A stretch of 64,000 nucleotides of DNA, taken from positions 458,004 to 522,003 of the forward strand of contig NZ_JAKZLB010000004.1 of assembly GCF_022808865.1 (NCBI RefSeq), in the 5' to 3' direction. Origin of the DNA: Geothrix oryzisoli. Its GTDB lineage: Bacteria; Acidobacteriota; Holophagae; Holophagales; Holophagaceae. Of this stretch, positions 36,931-45,492 are shown piece after piece (position 1 is the stretch's first letter; each line of letters opens with the position of its first letter). A program made the translations under genes and the position numbers. The notes beneath the pieces are model-generated. The model was not told where the DNA came from. It did no database searches and saw only the letters and a list, made by a program, of their open reading frames with translations.

Positions 36931-37116
36931 TCAAGGGTGGATCGGTCTGTGGCCCTCGGCCCCCTGGAGCTGGGCGGATCCGGCCGACAGATTCAGCCGC
37001 GTGACCGTTTCCTGGGGTTCTTCCCGCCTGACTTTCGCCCGCCGGGAGACGGCCTGCACGACAAAGTCCGTGCCGACAAATGCGACGATGAGGAACAGGA
37101 CGAGCAGCATGGTCAT
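36931..37116 (-). CDS. Small single-helix membrane protein of the redox operon
   Basis: The 61-residue protein has one hydrophobic helix at residues 3-21 (MLLVLFLIVAFVGTDFVV), followed by a basic and polar tail. The start has a CGGAGG ribosome-binding site at good spacing. It is the last gene of the leftward operon of iron-sulfur protein, NrfD-like protein and a 52-residue membrane protein. I do not recognise a family. The position suggests an accessory subunit of the complex. Confidence 0.65.
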   Translation of the reverse strand: MTMLLVLFLIVAFVGTDFVVQAVSRRAKVRREEPQETVTRLNLSAGSAQLQGAEGHRPIHP

Positions 37117-37131
37117 GGCTGGCCTCCGGGT

Positions 37132-37290
37132 CTAGTGTTTGCGGTGCGATTCCCTGCGCTGAAGGATGAATTCACGGATCCCCTCGCCGCAGATCCAGGC
37201 GACCAGCACGAAGGCCGCGATTCCGAGCGCGCTGTTCGTGATGTTCAACATGAGCGCTTCTGGGTTCTTCCAATTGGCCAAATCGAACAT
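37132..37290 (-). CDS. Small single-helix membrane protein of the redox operon
   Basis: Starting at 37290 (MFDLANW), after a perfect AGGAGG, the protein has 52 residues. One hydrophobic helix lies at about 20-37, followed by the basic tail REFILQRRESHRKH. A longer reading from 37329 lacks a ribosome-binding site. It lies 39 bp after the NrfD-like gene and 15 bp before the 61-residue gene. Tiny single-helix proteins are common accessory subunits of membrane oxidoreductases; the role here is inferred from position only. Confidence 0.65.
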   Translation of the reverse strand: MFDLANWKNPEALMLNITNSALGIAAFVLVAWICGEGIREFILQRRESHRKH

Positions 37291-37329
37291 GTAGACCTCC
37301 TGTAGGACATTCACTGAGGGGAACTCCAC

Positions 37330-38532
37330 TCACCGGGACTCCAGGTCTCCACCTTCACGGGCGATGAAGATGGGCTCGGGACGCCCGGTCACGACCTCCT
37401 TCCGAGGGCGTGGGCCGGCCACCACGGGTTCGAAGATCGGCAGGTACTTGACGATGAAGGAGAAGGCACTGAACCCGACCGCCGTGATGCCGAGCGTGAT
37501 GAACACCTCGATCAGGGACGGGAAGTAGGTCTGCGTGGGGTAGTGCTCCAGCCCGGTGATCGCGGTATTCATCCGGTTGAAGGCGAACCCGACCACCACC
37601 AGCAGGGTCGCGGCATACAGCCCCAGTCGCGAGGTCCGGACCCTTTCCAGCAGCAGCATCGCGAACGGAAGGACGAAGCCGATCAGCAACTCCGCGTAGA
37701 ACGCAAGGCTGTAATAGGTGAGGGTCGTCAGTTCGTGCCACGCCCCCCTTGTCAGAAGATCCTGGACCCGGACGACGGAGTACACGGCCAGAGCGACGGC
37801 GATGATCTTGGCCAGGTTGGCGCGGAGCGGCGTGGGAAGGAGGTCGCGGCCGCCGCGGGCGAAGATCAGAGATTCGAGGATGACCATCGAGATCCCGGAC
37901 GCGATGCAGGAGATGAAGAAGAGGACGGGCAGCAGCGGTGTGTACCAGAGCGGGTGCAGGCGGTTCGGGACGATCAGGTACAGCGAGCCGAACGAGGACT
38001 GGTGCAGGGTGGACAGCAGCACGCCGAAGATCATGAGCGGCAGCGAGACGGCATGAATCCACTTGATCGGCGAAACGATATTCAGTTTTTCGAGGACGAT
38101 CGGAGCGAACTCGAGGGAGAGGACGGTGGTGTACAACATGAGGCACCAGCTGATCTCGCACATCACCGAGTGCGGATTCCACATGACCAGGGGATGCCAG
38201 AAATGGTCGGGGCGGCCGAGGTCAATGATGAGAACCAGGACCACCAGCAGGTACCCGATGAAGGCCGTCAGGATCGCCGGTCGCACGATGGGCTCGTACT
38301 CCTTGGCGTGGAACAGGTTGACAGCAGCCACGATGGTGAAGCCCGAGGCGGCGAGTCCGATCCCGAGGAAGTCGAAGCCGATCCAGAGCCCCCACGGGAA
38401 CTCATCGCTCAGGTTCGTGGTGGCGCCGAGTCCGTAGTTGAACCGGGCGAAGGCCGCCATGGCCCCGGCCAGGATCAGGGTGGTGGCGATGGGGTGCCAT
38501 CCGGTGATACGCGGCAGACCTGGGATCTTCAT
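37330..38532 (-). CDS. NrfD/HybB-type quinone-interacting membrane subunit
   Basis: The 400-residue protein has about ten hydrophobic helices and matches the polysulfide reductase NrfD/HybB family. EFPWGLWIGFDFLGIGLAASGF near residues 43-64, DLGRPDHFWHPLVMWNPHSVM near 106-126 and LHQSSFGSLYLI near 195-206 are family-typical. It exchanges electrons with the menaquinone/ubiquinone pool and contains no cofactor itself. The start at 38532 overlaps the iron-sulfur gene stop by four bases. An upstream in-frame ATG would overlap that gene deeply and is rejected. Confidence 0.92.
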   Translation of the reverse strand: MKIPGLPRITGWHPIATTLILAGAMAAFARFNYGLGATTNLSDEFPWGLWIGFDFLGIGLAASGFTIVAAVNLFHAKEYEPIVRPAILTAFIGYLLVVLVLIIDLGRPDHFWHPLVMWNPHSVMCEISWCLMLYTTVLSLEFAPIVLEKLNIVSPIKWIHAVSLPLMIFGVLLSTLHQSSFGSLYLIVPNRLHPLWYTPLLPVLFFISCIASGISMVILESLIFARGGRDLLPTPLRANLAKIIAVALAVYSVVRVQDLLTRGAWHELTTLTYYSLAFYAELLIGFVLPFAMLLLERVRTSRLGLYAATLLVVVGFAFNRMNTAITGLEHYPTQTYFPSLIEVFITLGITAVGFSAFSFIVKYLPIFEPVVAGPRPRKEVVTGRPEPIFIAREGGDLESR

Positions 38533-39302
38533 GGCTTGTCCTCGGGTGGGCAGGTGGGGTCCTTCTTCTGGGAGGCCTCGAAGGCCTGGACTTTGGCGCG
38601 CCGGTTGGTGATCCACCAGACGCCGCCGAGCAGGACCCCTCCCACGGAAAGCACGTTGGGAACCTTGGAGAGGGCGCTCATGGTCAACATGGGCATGGGC
38701 GTCTTCCCCATCCGGGAATCGAAGCCCAGCTGCTCGAACGGAACCGGGCTTAGGTAGAACATCGATGTGCCGCCAACGTCATCCTTGCCGTAGATCCTGT
38801 GAACGAACTTGGCCGGCTCGGCGTCGATCCGGCGGGCCGCTTCGATCAGCAGTTCCTCACGATCACCGAACAGGGTCGCCCCAGTGGGGCAGGCTTCGGC
38901 GCAGGCGGGCGGAAGCCCCCTGGCCAACCTGGGTGCGCAGAACTTGCACTTCTGGATACGAGGCTTTGTGCTGCTCCATTCATATTTCGGGACATGGAAT
39001 GGGCAAGCCTGCAGGCAATAGCGGCAACCGATGCATTTCTCGGCATCGTAAGCCACGGGGCCGGCTTCCGTCTTGCTGAGAGCGCCCACGGGGCAGACCG
39101 ACACGCACGTGGGCACATCACAGTGCTGGCACAGGCGGCGCACGTACAGGTCGTTGTACTTGTCCAGGGCCGTGTAGGCGGTCAAGGACAGGTGCTTTTC
39201 CTCGTTGGGGGGAAGCCGGTTCTCTTCCTTGCAGGCGCTCTGGCAGGCGTTGCACCCGACACAGAGAGTCAGGTCAATTAGCATGGCTTTCTTTTGACTC
39301 AT
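38529..39302 (-). CDS. HybA/HmcB-like four-cluster iron-sulfur protein with C-terminal membrane anchor
   Basis: The 257-residue protein has four cysteine groups for four [4Fe-4S] clusters: CVGCNACQSAC (14-24), CQHCDVPTCVSVC (59-71), CIGCRYCLQAC (90-100) and CKFC...CAEAC (118-138). A hydrophobic segment at about 218-237 (LSVGGVLLGGVWWI) anchors it. No Tat or Sec signal is present at the N-terminus, so the clusters probably face the cytoplasm, unlike E. coli HybA. It is the first gene of the operon and is divergent from a sigma-54 activator. No catalytic subunit (hydrogenase, molybdoenzyme or cytochrome) is encoded here. Confidence 0.92.
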   Translation of the reverse strand: MSQKKAMLIDLTLCVGCNACQSACKEENRLPPNEEKHLSLTAYTALDKYNDLYVRRLCQHCDVPTCVSVCPVGALSKTEAGPVAYDAEKCIGCRYCLQACPFHVPKYEWSSTKPRIQKCKFCAPRLARGLPPACAEACPTGATLFGDREELLIEAARRIDAEPAKFVHRIYGKDDVGGTSMFYLSPVPFEQLGFDSRMGKTPMPMLTMSALSKVPNVLSVGGVLLGGVWWITNRRAKVQAFEASQKKDPTCPPEDKP

Positions 39303-39382
39303 GGTCTCTGCCCATCCATCAGGATGAAAAAAATTTATTTATTGAGTGCATAGGATATTGGCCACCATCCTAGTGCCTATAA

Positions 39383-39398
39383 ATCAAGTCCCATGCCA
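39383..39398 (-). promoter_or_regulatory. Candidate sigma-54 (-24/-12) promoter of the redox operon
   Basis: Read leftward, TGGCATG (39398-39392) and TTGAT (39387-39383) are separated by 4 bp, which gives the GG-to-G spacing of a -24/-12 element. The -12 box reads GA instead of GC. Transcription would start about 70 bases before the iron-sulfur gene. The partner promoter at 41460 has the same TTGA form. Confidence 0.5.
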
Positions 39399-39673
39399 GA
39401 GCGAAGGAGCGACCGCTCATTATCCATCTGCTTTAATAATTAATCTTAAATAATGAATGTCGCCCAGATCAGACCCGGGCTGTGCCCTCCCCACCACGCC
39501 CTGGCGCGGAACCGTCAAATGCGACGGATGCAGACTTGGATTGGGACTTGATGGGTACTTAAACAGTTCGTAAAGACTCGATGCGGAATTTCGGGATTCG
39601 CGGGTTTGCGAAGGGAAAAGCCTTACATTGATTGATGACCGGTAGGTATTTAACAAATCGTTGGGGGGCTGTA
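39399..39673. other. Divergent control region between the redox operon and the sigma-54 activator
   Basis: The 371-bp spacer between 39303 and 39673 has no gene. It holds the -24/-12 element (39383-39398), an AT-rich bendable stretch at about 39421-39457 that could bind IHF, the 16-bp UAS-like site at 39513-39528, and the promoter and GGGGGG ribosome-binding site of the activator gene. Confidence 0.5.
39513..39528. promoter_or_regulatory. Upstream activating sequence candidate (copy 1)
   Basis: CGTCAAATGCGACGGA contains the dyad CGTC-N6-GACG. Its exact reverse complement occurs at 41329-41344 on the other side of the activator gene. It lies about 115 bp upstream of the -24 element facing the redox operon. 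Confidence 0.6.
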
Positions 39674-41317
39674 ATGTCAATGCACCATGGGCCTTACGCA
39701 TTCCATCCCAGCCAGACCTCCGGAGTCCGTTTTCGTTTCGACCCCGTTCAAGGCCGACGGCGCCGGTCCCTCGCAGCCCTCGTGTCCGAACTGCTTCTGA
39801 AGCGGACTGAGATGAATGCCATTCTCGATACGACTCCAAACGCCGTCTGCATCATGTCCAAGGCCGGGGTCACCCGGTGCAATCCCGCGGCCCTCCGGAT
39901 GTTTGGCGCCACCTCGCTCGATGAGCTTCGGGAAACCTTCGGAAGGAATCTTGAGGGGTTCACCCTTCGATGGCCGAACAGCCAACTCCCCCTCCGCGAG
40001 GAGGAGCGCCCCCTCACACGCGCCCTCTCGGGGGAACGGTTGACCGAAATGGTTCTGGCCACCCACGCCGGGACCGGCGATGAAATCATCCTCCGGATCA
40101 CGGCCGCGCCCATTCTGAAAATGGGCCGGATCATCGGTGCCGTGGGCGTCCACTCGGATATCACCTGGGGAAGGCGGGCGGGAGCCCACCCTTTCCCATC
40201 CGGCCAGGAGCCGTTGATGGGAAGCGGACGACCAGGCCAGCCCACGCACCCGCTCTCGAGGGAACAGGAACTCCGGGAACAGGCGGAAGCGGAACTCCAC
40301 AGGGCCCACGCGGAGATACAGGAGCTGAAGAAGCATCTTCAGGCGGGGCACGCGTACCTGTTCCAGGAGATCAACCGCACCTACAACTTCGGTGAGGTGA
40401 TCGGACAAAGCCACTGCCTGGAGGACGTTTTCTTCCGGGTCGAAGCCGTGGCCCCCCAGGATTCGACGGTGCTGCTGCTGGGAGAGACGGGAACGGGCAA
40501 GGGACTGGTCGCCCGCGCCATCCACAGCAGGAGCCTGCGCAAGCACCGCCCCCTCGTCACCGTCAACTGCACCGCCCTGCCCGGCAACCTGATCGAAAGC
40601 GAGCTCTTCGGGCGCGAGAAGGGCGCCTTCACGGGGGCCAGTTCCCAGCAGCTGGGCCGCTTCGAACTGGCCGACAAGGGCACCATCCTCCTGGACGAGA
40701 TTGGCGACCTGCCTTTCGAGCTGCAGGCCAAACTGCTGCACGTCATCCAGGAAGGCGAGTTCAGCCGCCTGGGCAGCGCGAAGACGGTGAAGGTCGATGT
40801 CCGCATCATTGCGGCCACGAACCGGGACCTCTACGAGGAGATCCGGCTGGGCCGTTTCCGGGAGGATCTGTTCTACCGGCTCAATATCTTTCCCATCACC
40901 GTGCCCCCACTGCGGGAGCGCAAAGAGGACATCCCTCTGCTCGTGGAATACTTCCTTGATAAGTTCAATCGCAAGCTTGGGAAAAACATCAAAATGGTCA
41001 CCAATGGCACCATGAGTGACCTCATGGCCCACTCCTGGCCCGGCAATGTGCGGGAGCTGGAGAGCGTCATCGAGAGGGCCGTGATCATCTCCAGGGGCAC
41101 GACCTTGCAGGTGCTGGACCATTTCGAGGCCCCCTCCCTGGCCGGGCCGCAGGATGAAGCGAAGCCGCTGGTCGATCTGGAGCGCGACTACATCGATCAG
41201 GTGCTGCGGAAGACCAACTGGAGGATCGAGGGCAGCCACGGGGCGGCCCGCATCCTCGGCCTGAATCCGAGCACCCTCCGCGGCCGGATGCGGAAGGAGG
41301 GCATCCACCGCCCCTGA
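39674..41317 (+). CDS. PAS-domain sigma-54-dependent transcriptional activator
   Basis: The 547-residue protein has a PAS domain (about 46-165; ILDTTPNAVCIMSKAG opens it), a helical linker (about 195-235) rich in Glu and Gln, and an AAA+ domain. The AAA+ domain has Walker A GETGTGKG (about 271-278), an intact GAFTGA loop (317-322) and Walker B TILLDEIGDLP. A Fis-type HTH ends the protein (ARILGLNPSTLRGRMRKEG). It should activate sigma-54 promoters in response to a PAS-sensed signal, probably redox or oxygen related. The start at 39674 follows GGGGGGCTGTA. An identical 16-bp site flanks both sides of the gene, close to -24/-12-like promoters. Confidence 0.94.
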   Translation: MSMHHGPYAFHPSQTSGVRFRFDPVQGRRRRSLAALVSELLLKRTEMNAILDTTPNAVCIMSKAGVTRCNPAALRMFGATSLDELRETFGRNLEGFTLRWPNSQLPLREEERPLTRALSGERLTEMVLATHAGTGDEIILRITAAPILKMGRIIGAVGVHSDITWGRRAGAHPFPSGQEPLMGSGRPGQPTHPLSREQELREQAEAELHRAHAEIQELKKHLQAGHAYLFQEINRTYNFGEVIGQSHCLEDVFFRVEAVAPQDSTVLLLGETGTGKGLVARAIHSRSLRKHRPLVTVNCTALPGNLIESELFGREKGAFTGASSQQLGRFELADKGTILLDEIGDLPFELQAKLLHVIQEGEFSRLGSAKTVKVDVRIIAATNRDLYEEIRLGRFREDLFYRLNIFPITVPPLRERKEDIPLLVEYFLDKFNRKLGKNIKMVTNGTMSDLMAHSWPGNVRELESVIERAVIISRGTTLQVLDHFEAPSLAGPQDEAKPLVDLERDYIDQVLRKTNWRIEGSHGAARILGLNPSTLRGRMRKEGIHRP

Positions 41318-41328
41318 CCAAGCGGAGG

Positions 41329-41344
41329 TCCGTCGCATTTGACG
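41329..41344. promoter_or_regulatory. Upstream activating sequence candidate (copy 2)
   Basis: TCCGTCGCATTTGACG is the exact reverse complement of the site at 39513-39528. It starts 12 bp after the activator stop codon and lies about 115-130 bp upstream of the -24/-12-like element at 41460. Confidence 0.6.
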
Positions 41345-41552
41345 AATCCGCGCCATGGCGCGGTGGGCCGGACCGGGATTCCGGCTGTGCCGGCAGGCAT
41401 GGATCGGTCAAGCTGCACATCTATCATCATTAAGACAATTTTTTCATCTTTACATCGTCTGGCACGTGATTTGACACCTCCAGATCCAGGTCGTCAAAGA
41501 GCAGGTGCCGGGCCCCGGCCCGGCCTCCAACACTTCTGGACGGGATGGAACG
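41345..41552. other. Spacer with AT-rich stretch between UAS copy 2 and the small coiled-coil gene
   Basis: No gene is seen. An AT-rich stretch at about 41421-41456 lies between the UAS-like site and the -24/-12-like element, where IHF-type bending is usual at sigma-54 promoters. The segment 41355-41395 is GC-rich and could form weak hairpins. Confidence 0.4.
41460..41475 (+). promoter_or_regulatory. Candidate sigma-54 (-24/-12) promoter
   Basis: TGGCACG (41460-41466), 4 bp, then TTGAC (41471-41475). The -24 half is a perfect match and the -12 half differs from TTGC only by A for C. It would drive the small gene at 41553 from about 41486. Confidence 0.55.
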
Positions 41553-41879
41553 ATGCGCGCCAAAGAGGACTCCCCCCTACCTCCCCTCTCCACATTCTCC
41601 AGGCGAAAGGCCGACACCGAGCGCCTGGAGGCCCTGCTCGCGGAATGGACCGCAACCATCGCGCAGGCCCGGGCCAGGGCGAAGCGGTGCAGGCCAGACA
41701 CCGGGCTCGAATTCGACCGGATCGCGGATGAGCTGCAACTCCTCCGGAATGAGGCTGGCGCACAGGTCATGCGCCTGAAGGGTTCGACCGGCCTCGGCGG
41801 GGAGAGCTTGCTGGCGGAGCTGGACAACCGATGGACGCTCATTCGCACCCGCCTTCGGCGGGCCGAGGCCGAGATCTGA
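41553..41879 (+). CDS. Small coiled-coil protein, unknown function
   Basis: The 108-residue protein is largely alpha-helical and polar, with heptad-like Leu/Ala positions (for example TERLEALLAEWTATIAQARA at 22-41). It has no signal peptide, cysteine motif or known domain that I can identify. The ATG follows a weak GGGATGG. It is downstream of a candidate sigma-54 promoter and a UAS copy, so it may share a regulon with the NrfD-like redox operon. Its function is unknown. Confidence 0.65.
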   Translation: MRAKEDSPLPPLSTFSRRKADTERLEALLAEWTATIAQARARAKRCRPDTGLEFDRIADELQLLRNEAGAQVMRLKGSTGLGGESLLAELDNRWTLIRTRLRRAEAEI

Positions 41880-41975
41880 GCGGATGTCGAAGGCGGTCCA
41901 TGGCGGGTGGGTTCTGAATGGGGATGGGTGACTGGCGGTGCCCTTCTGTCATTAGAAAGGGAGGGCGGTTACCCT

Positions 41976-42641
41976 GTGAGGCCCCATCTCACAGCAGACA
42001 CCGTCCCCGCTCTCCCGAGGCATCGCTTGCACCAGTCCACACCCTACCCAGCCCCCCCTGAGGCCCTCCGCCAGCCCCGGGGCTGGCTGTGGCGGGCCCT
42101 GGGACGGGCCTACCTGCGCCTGGGCGGCTGGCGCATCGAGGGCGCCTTCCCGGAAGAGCTCAAGTTCGTCACCATCGTGGCCCCCCACACCTCCAACTGG
42201 GACTTCGTGGTGGGCGTGGCCGTGGTCTTCGCCCTGGAACTGCGCGTGTCCTGGCTGGGCAAGCACTCCCTCTTCCAGACCCCGCTCAAGCGTTTCTTCC
42301 TCTGGCTGGGCGGCATCCCTGTGAACCGCCAGGTGCGCCATGGGGTGGTCGACACCTGTGTGAAGGCCTTCGAGGGCGTCCCCGCCCGCCTGCTGGCCCT
42401 GGCACCGGAAGGCACCCGCAAGGGCGTGAGCCAGTGGCGATCCGGCTTCTACGCCATCTCCACCACGGCGAAAGTGCCCCTCTTCCCCGTGGGGTTCGAT
42501 TTCCGGGATCACGTGATCCGGTTGATGCCCGTGTTCCGGCCCGACGGGAACCTGGACCTGGACCTCCCCCGCATCCAGGCCCTGTTCAAGGACATCCACG
42601 GCCTGCGGGAGCGGCCCAGGGGGGCGGCTACTTCAGCGTGA
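41976..42641 (+). CDS. PlsC-like 1-acyl-glycerol-3-phosphate acyltransferase family protein
   Basis: With a GTG start at 41976 (AGGGAGGG upstream) the protein has 221 residues; an ATG at 41907 would add 23 non-conserved residues. The HX4D acyltransferase motif is HTSNWD, the EGTR motif is LAPEGTRKG, and FLWLGGIPVNRQ is the intermediate block. Family members acylate lysophosphatidate or related lipids at the membrane. Its 3' end overlaps the convergent DUF748 gene by 14 bp. Confidence 0.82.
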   Translation: MRPHLTADTVPALPRHRLHQSTPYPAPPEALRQPRGWLWRALGRAYLRLGGWRIEGAFPEELKFVTIVAPHTSNWDFVVGVAVVFALELRVSWLGKHSLFQTPLKRFFLWLGGIPVNRQVRHGVVDTCVKAFEGVPARLLALAPEGTRKGVSQWRSGFYAISTTAKVPLFPVGFDFRDHVIRLMPVFRPDGNLDLDLPRIQALFKDIHGLRERPRGAATSA

Positions 42642-45492
42642 ACGCCACGGCCGGGCCCTTGGCCTGGCCGCTCCGCACCTGGAAGATCCGGGCGGGATCG
42701 GCCTTGCCGGTATCCAGGAGCCAGGCGAGCACGCCCTTGGCCCGGGCATCCGCCAGCTGGGCCAGGTCCGCGGGATCCACCTTCTGGAGGCCCAGCAGGC
42801 GCTGCTCCATCTCCGCGGGCGGCGGGGGCGGCGGCGTCTCGCCCTTGGCGGGCTTGGGCGCGGGGAAGGCTGTGTCGTAGGCGGCTTTGAGCCACCGCTC
42901 CCGCTCGGCGGGCGGCACCGGGGCCTCCTCCGTCTTGAGGCCCTGGGCCCGGGTGCGACGCAGCAGGGTCTCGAGCGCCGCCTTGCGCAGGGCGCCCCCA
43001 TCCTGCGCCTCGTCCCCGGCTCCCTCGGCTTCGAGGCGCAGCTCGGGCCGTTCCTGCAGGGCCTTGGCCAGAGCCTGCAGCTTGGTGGTGGCCGCGGCAT
43101 CCAGGGCCGCCGAGCCGGGCGCGAAGGCCACACTGCTGAGATCGCCCGCATCGCTGCCGAAGAGCTTGCCGATGAGGGTGAAGGGCGAGGTGGCGATCTT
43201 CCCCAGCAGGTTGAAGACGGCCTTCCACACGAGCTTGCCGTACTTCACGTCGGGATCGTCGAGGTTGCCTTCGATGGGCAGGTCGAAGGCGATGACCCCC
43301 TTGCGGTCCCGCAGGATCGCCAGGCCCAGCTTCACGGGCAGGCCTGTGGCATCCGGGCTCTGCACCTTCTCGCCCAGGTAGAACTGGTCCAGCTTCACGG
43401 CGTTCTCGGACTTCAGGTTCCGGTGGTCGATGCGCAGGCGGGAATCCAGGACGAGCTTGCCCTTCTGCACGGTGTAGCCCAGGTACTTGCCCGTGTAGGG
43501 CGTGAAGTCGGTGAGGTCCGCACCCTGGATCTTCAGGATCACGTCGGTATCCAGGTCGCTGCGGAGGGGCATCGCGTGGCCCGTGATGGTGATGGGGGCC
43601 AGCCCTCCGGCGCGGCCTTTGAAATCGACCTTCGACGAGGCATCGGCGCGGCTGGACAGGCCCAGGTAGCTGCCCTCCAGATCGCTGAGCACCAGCGCCG
43701 CGTTCGGCTGCAGGGACCGGTCGATGTAGCTGAGGCGGCCGCCGGTGATGCCGAAGGTCACGATGGCCAGGTCCGGCGCTCCCGTCGGGGTGGCGGGCAG
43801 GACGGCAGCTGGTGGGGCGGCGGGCTTGCCTTCCGGGGCCAGGCGCAGGGCCCGGGCCACGTTGGTGCTGCCATCGGGCTGGACCACCACGCGGCCTTCC
43901 GGGTCGGTCCAATCCACGGTCTGGATGGCCACGGCCAGGGGTGCGGTGTGGATGTCCGCCCCCGACAGGCGCAGCTGCTTCCAGCGGAGGAAAGGTTCGT
44001 TCTGGGCCGCATCCCGTGCCTCGAAGCCCTGCACGGAAGCCGCACCCCGGTAGGCGACGCCATCCGTCCTGCGGCCCTCGAAGGTGAAGCGCACGCGGCC
44101 GTCGGCCCCCAGCTTCCCCGAGGCGATGCGCAGGTCCAGGGCCGTGTCCAGGTAGGGATCCCAGGGCGCCAGCTCCAGGCCCTCGGCCTTCAGCTGGAGG
44201 TCGCCCGTGGCCTTGAGCGGGGCCACCTGGCCCTCGACCTTGAGCGAGCCTGCGCCGAGCTTCAGGTCCAGGGCCATCTGGCTGATGCCGTCGGGTGCGA
44301 GCGTCAGCCCCTTCCAGCCGAGGTTCACCTCCGTGGCCTCCACCTTCACGGGCCGGGCCGGGCCCAGGTCCTCCCAGCCCACCCGGAAGCCCTTCAGGGC
44401 CAGGTCGCGGATCAGGAGCTGGAGGGGCTTCTCGTCCTTCTTCTTCTCTTTGGGCTTGGGTGGCGCGAGGAGGCGCACCACGTTCAGGGCCCCGTCCTTC
44501 GCGGCCTGGACCCGGAGGATGCCCTGCTCCGCGGTGATGGAGCCCAGCTCCACCGAGGGCACCAGCAGGTCGGCCCTGCCGTCCTTGACCGCGAGCGAGG
44601 GCAGCTCGATGGCCGGCTCGGCGACGCCCCGCTCGGCGATCTTCAGATCCTTCACGCTGAGATCCAGCCCGGACAGCTCCACGACGTGGTGGCCCTTGGA
44701 CCACTCGAAGCGGTACTGGGCCCGTACGGTGCCCGTGCCGCTGCGGATCTCGCTGGAGACCTGGTCCTGCTCGTAGGGCCGGTACTTGGGCAGCGAGAGG
44801 TTCTCCAGCAGCAGGCTGCCCCTGGAGGCGAAGGGCTGGAAGCCCAGGTCGCCCTTCCAGACCAGGTGCTCCTTGGCCTCCGTCCAGGCCTCCAGGGCGA
44901 CGCCGCTGCGGTGGCCCACCTCGGTGCGCAGGTTGTCCAGGCGGAAGGCGATGGGCCCCAGCTCCGAGTGGAAGGGGGCCGAGGCGGACCGGTCCGTGAA
45001 CTCCACCCGCCCTTCCCGCAGCTGGAATCGGCGGACGTCCAGGATCCAGCGGGAGGGCGGTGCCGCCGGGGTCCCCGGCTTTTCCTCTTCCTCCAGCAGG
45101 TCCTGGAAATTGAGGTGGCCCTCGTGATCCAGGGCCGTCCGGACGGTGAGGCCATCGACCTCGATGACCGCGAACCCCACCGTGTGGCGCAGCAGCCGCC
45201 AGACGTAGGGGTTCACGTAGGCGCGCTGGAGGGTGATCCAGTCGCCCCCGCCCCGTTCGGCCACCCGCAGGCCTTCGACGGTGACCCCGAAGGTGAAGGG
45301 GTTGAACCGCAGCCGGACCACGGTGGTGGGGCGCTTCAGGGCCTGGGTGGCCGCCCGCTCCAGGCGGGGTTTCGCCAGAACGGGGACCAGGAAGAACCCC
45401 GCCAGGATCCACAGCGCATAGACTCCCGCCAGCACGAGGATCCACCGGCGCCACCGGCGGAAGAAGGCCGAGAGGGAGGCTGCGATGGACAT
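42628..45492 (-). CDS. AsmA-like DUF748-family envelope protein
   Basis: The 954-residue protein has one N-terminal transmembrane helix (about 17-38), then a long series of beta-rich repeats containing segments such as GLRVAERGGGDW and NVARALRLAPEGKP. This is the DUF748 branch of the AsmA/TamB-like family, which includes periplasmic lipid-transport bridges. The C-terminal 180 residues contain an OmpA-like arrangement (FAPGSAALDAAATTKLQALAKAL and later LADARAKGVLAWLL), which would bind peptidoglycan. It therefore probably spans from the inner membrane into the periplasm. Confidence 0.88.
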   Translation of the reverse strand: MSIAASLSAFFRRWRRWILVLAGVYALWILAGFFLVPVLAKPRLERAATQALKRPTTVVRLRFNPFTFGVTVEGLRVAERGGGDWITLQRAYVNPYVWRLLRHTVGFAVIEVDGLTVRTALDHEGHLNFQDLLEEEEKPGTPAAPPSRWILDVRRFQLREGRVEFTDRSASAPFHSELGPIAFRLDNLRTEVGHRSGVALEAWTEAKEHLVWKGDLGFQPFASRGSLLLENLSLPKYRPYEQDQVSSEIRSGTGTVRAQYRFEWSKGHHVVELSGLDLSVKDLKIAERGVAEPAIELPSLAVKDGRADLLVPSVELGSITAEQGILRVQAAKDGALNVVRLLAPPKPKEKKKDEKPLQLLIRDLALKGFRVGWEDLGPARPVKVEATEVNLGWKGLTLAPDGISQMALDLKLGAGSLKVEGQVAPLKATGDLQLKAEGLELAPWDPYLDTALDLRIASGKLGADGRVRFTFEGRRTDGVAYRGAASVQGFEARDAAQNEPFLRWKQLRLSGADIHTAPLAVAIQTVDWTDPEGRVVVQPDGSTNVARALRLAPEGKPAAPPAAVLPATPTGAPDLAIVTFGITGGRLSYIDRSLQPNAALVLSDLEGSYLGLSSRADASSKVDFKGRAGGLAPITITGHAMPLRSDLDTDVILKIQGADLTDFTPYTGKYLGYTVQKGKLVLDSRLRIDHRNLKSENAVKLDQFYLGEKVQSPDATGLPVKLGLAILRDRKGVIAFDLPIEGNLDDPDVKYGKLVWKAVFNLLGKIATSPFTLIGKLFGSDAGDLSSVAFAPGSAALDAAATTKLQALAKALQERPELRLEAEGAGDEAQDGGALRKAALETLLRRTRAQGLKTEEAPVPPAERERWLKAAYDTAFPAPKPAKGETPPPPPPAEMEQRLLGLQKVDPADLAQLADARAKGVLAWLLDTGKADPARIFQVRSGQAKGPAVAFTLK

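Noticed and set aside
38533..38616. Earlier start for the NrfD-like gene
   Set aside because: It would overlap the iron-sulfur gene by about 88 bp and add a Pro/Gly/His-rich tail. The ATG at 38532 overlaps by four bases as usual in operons.
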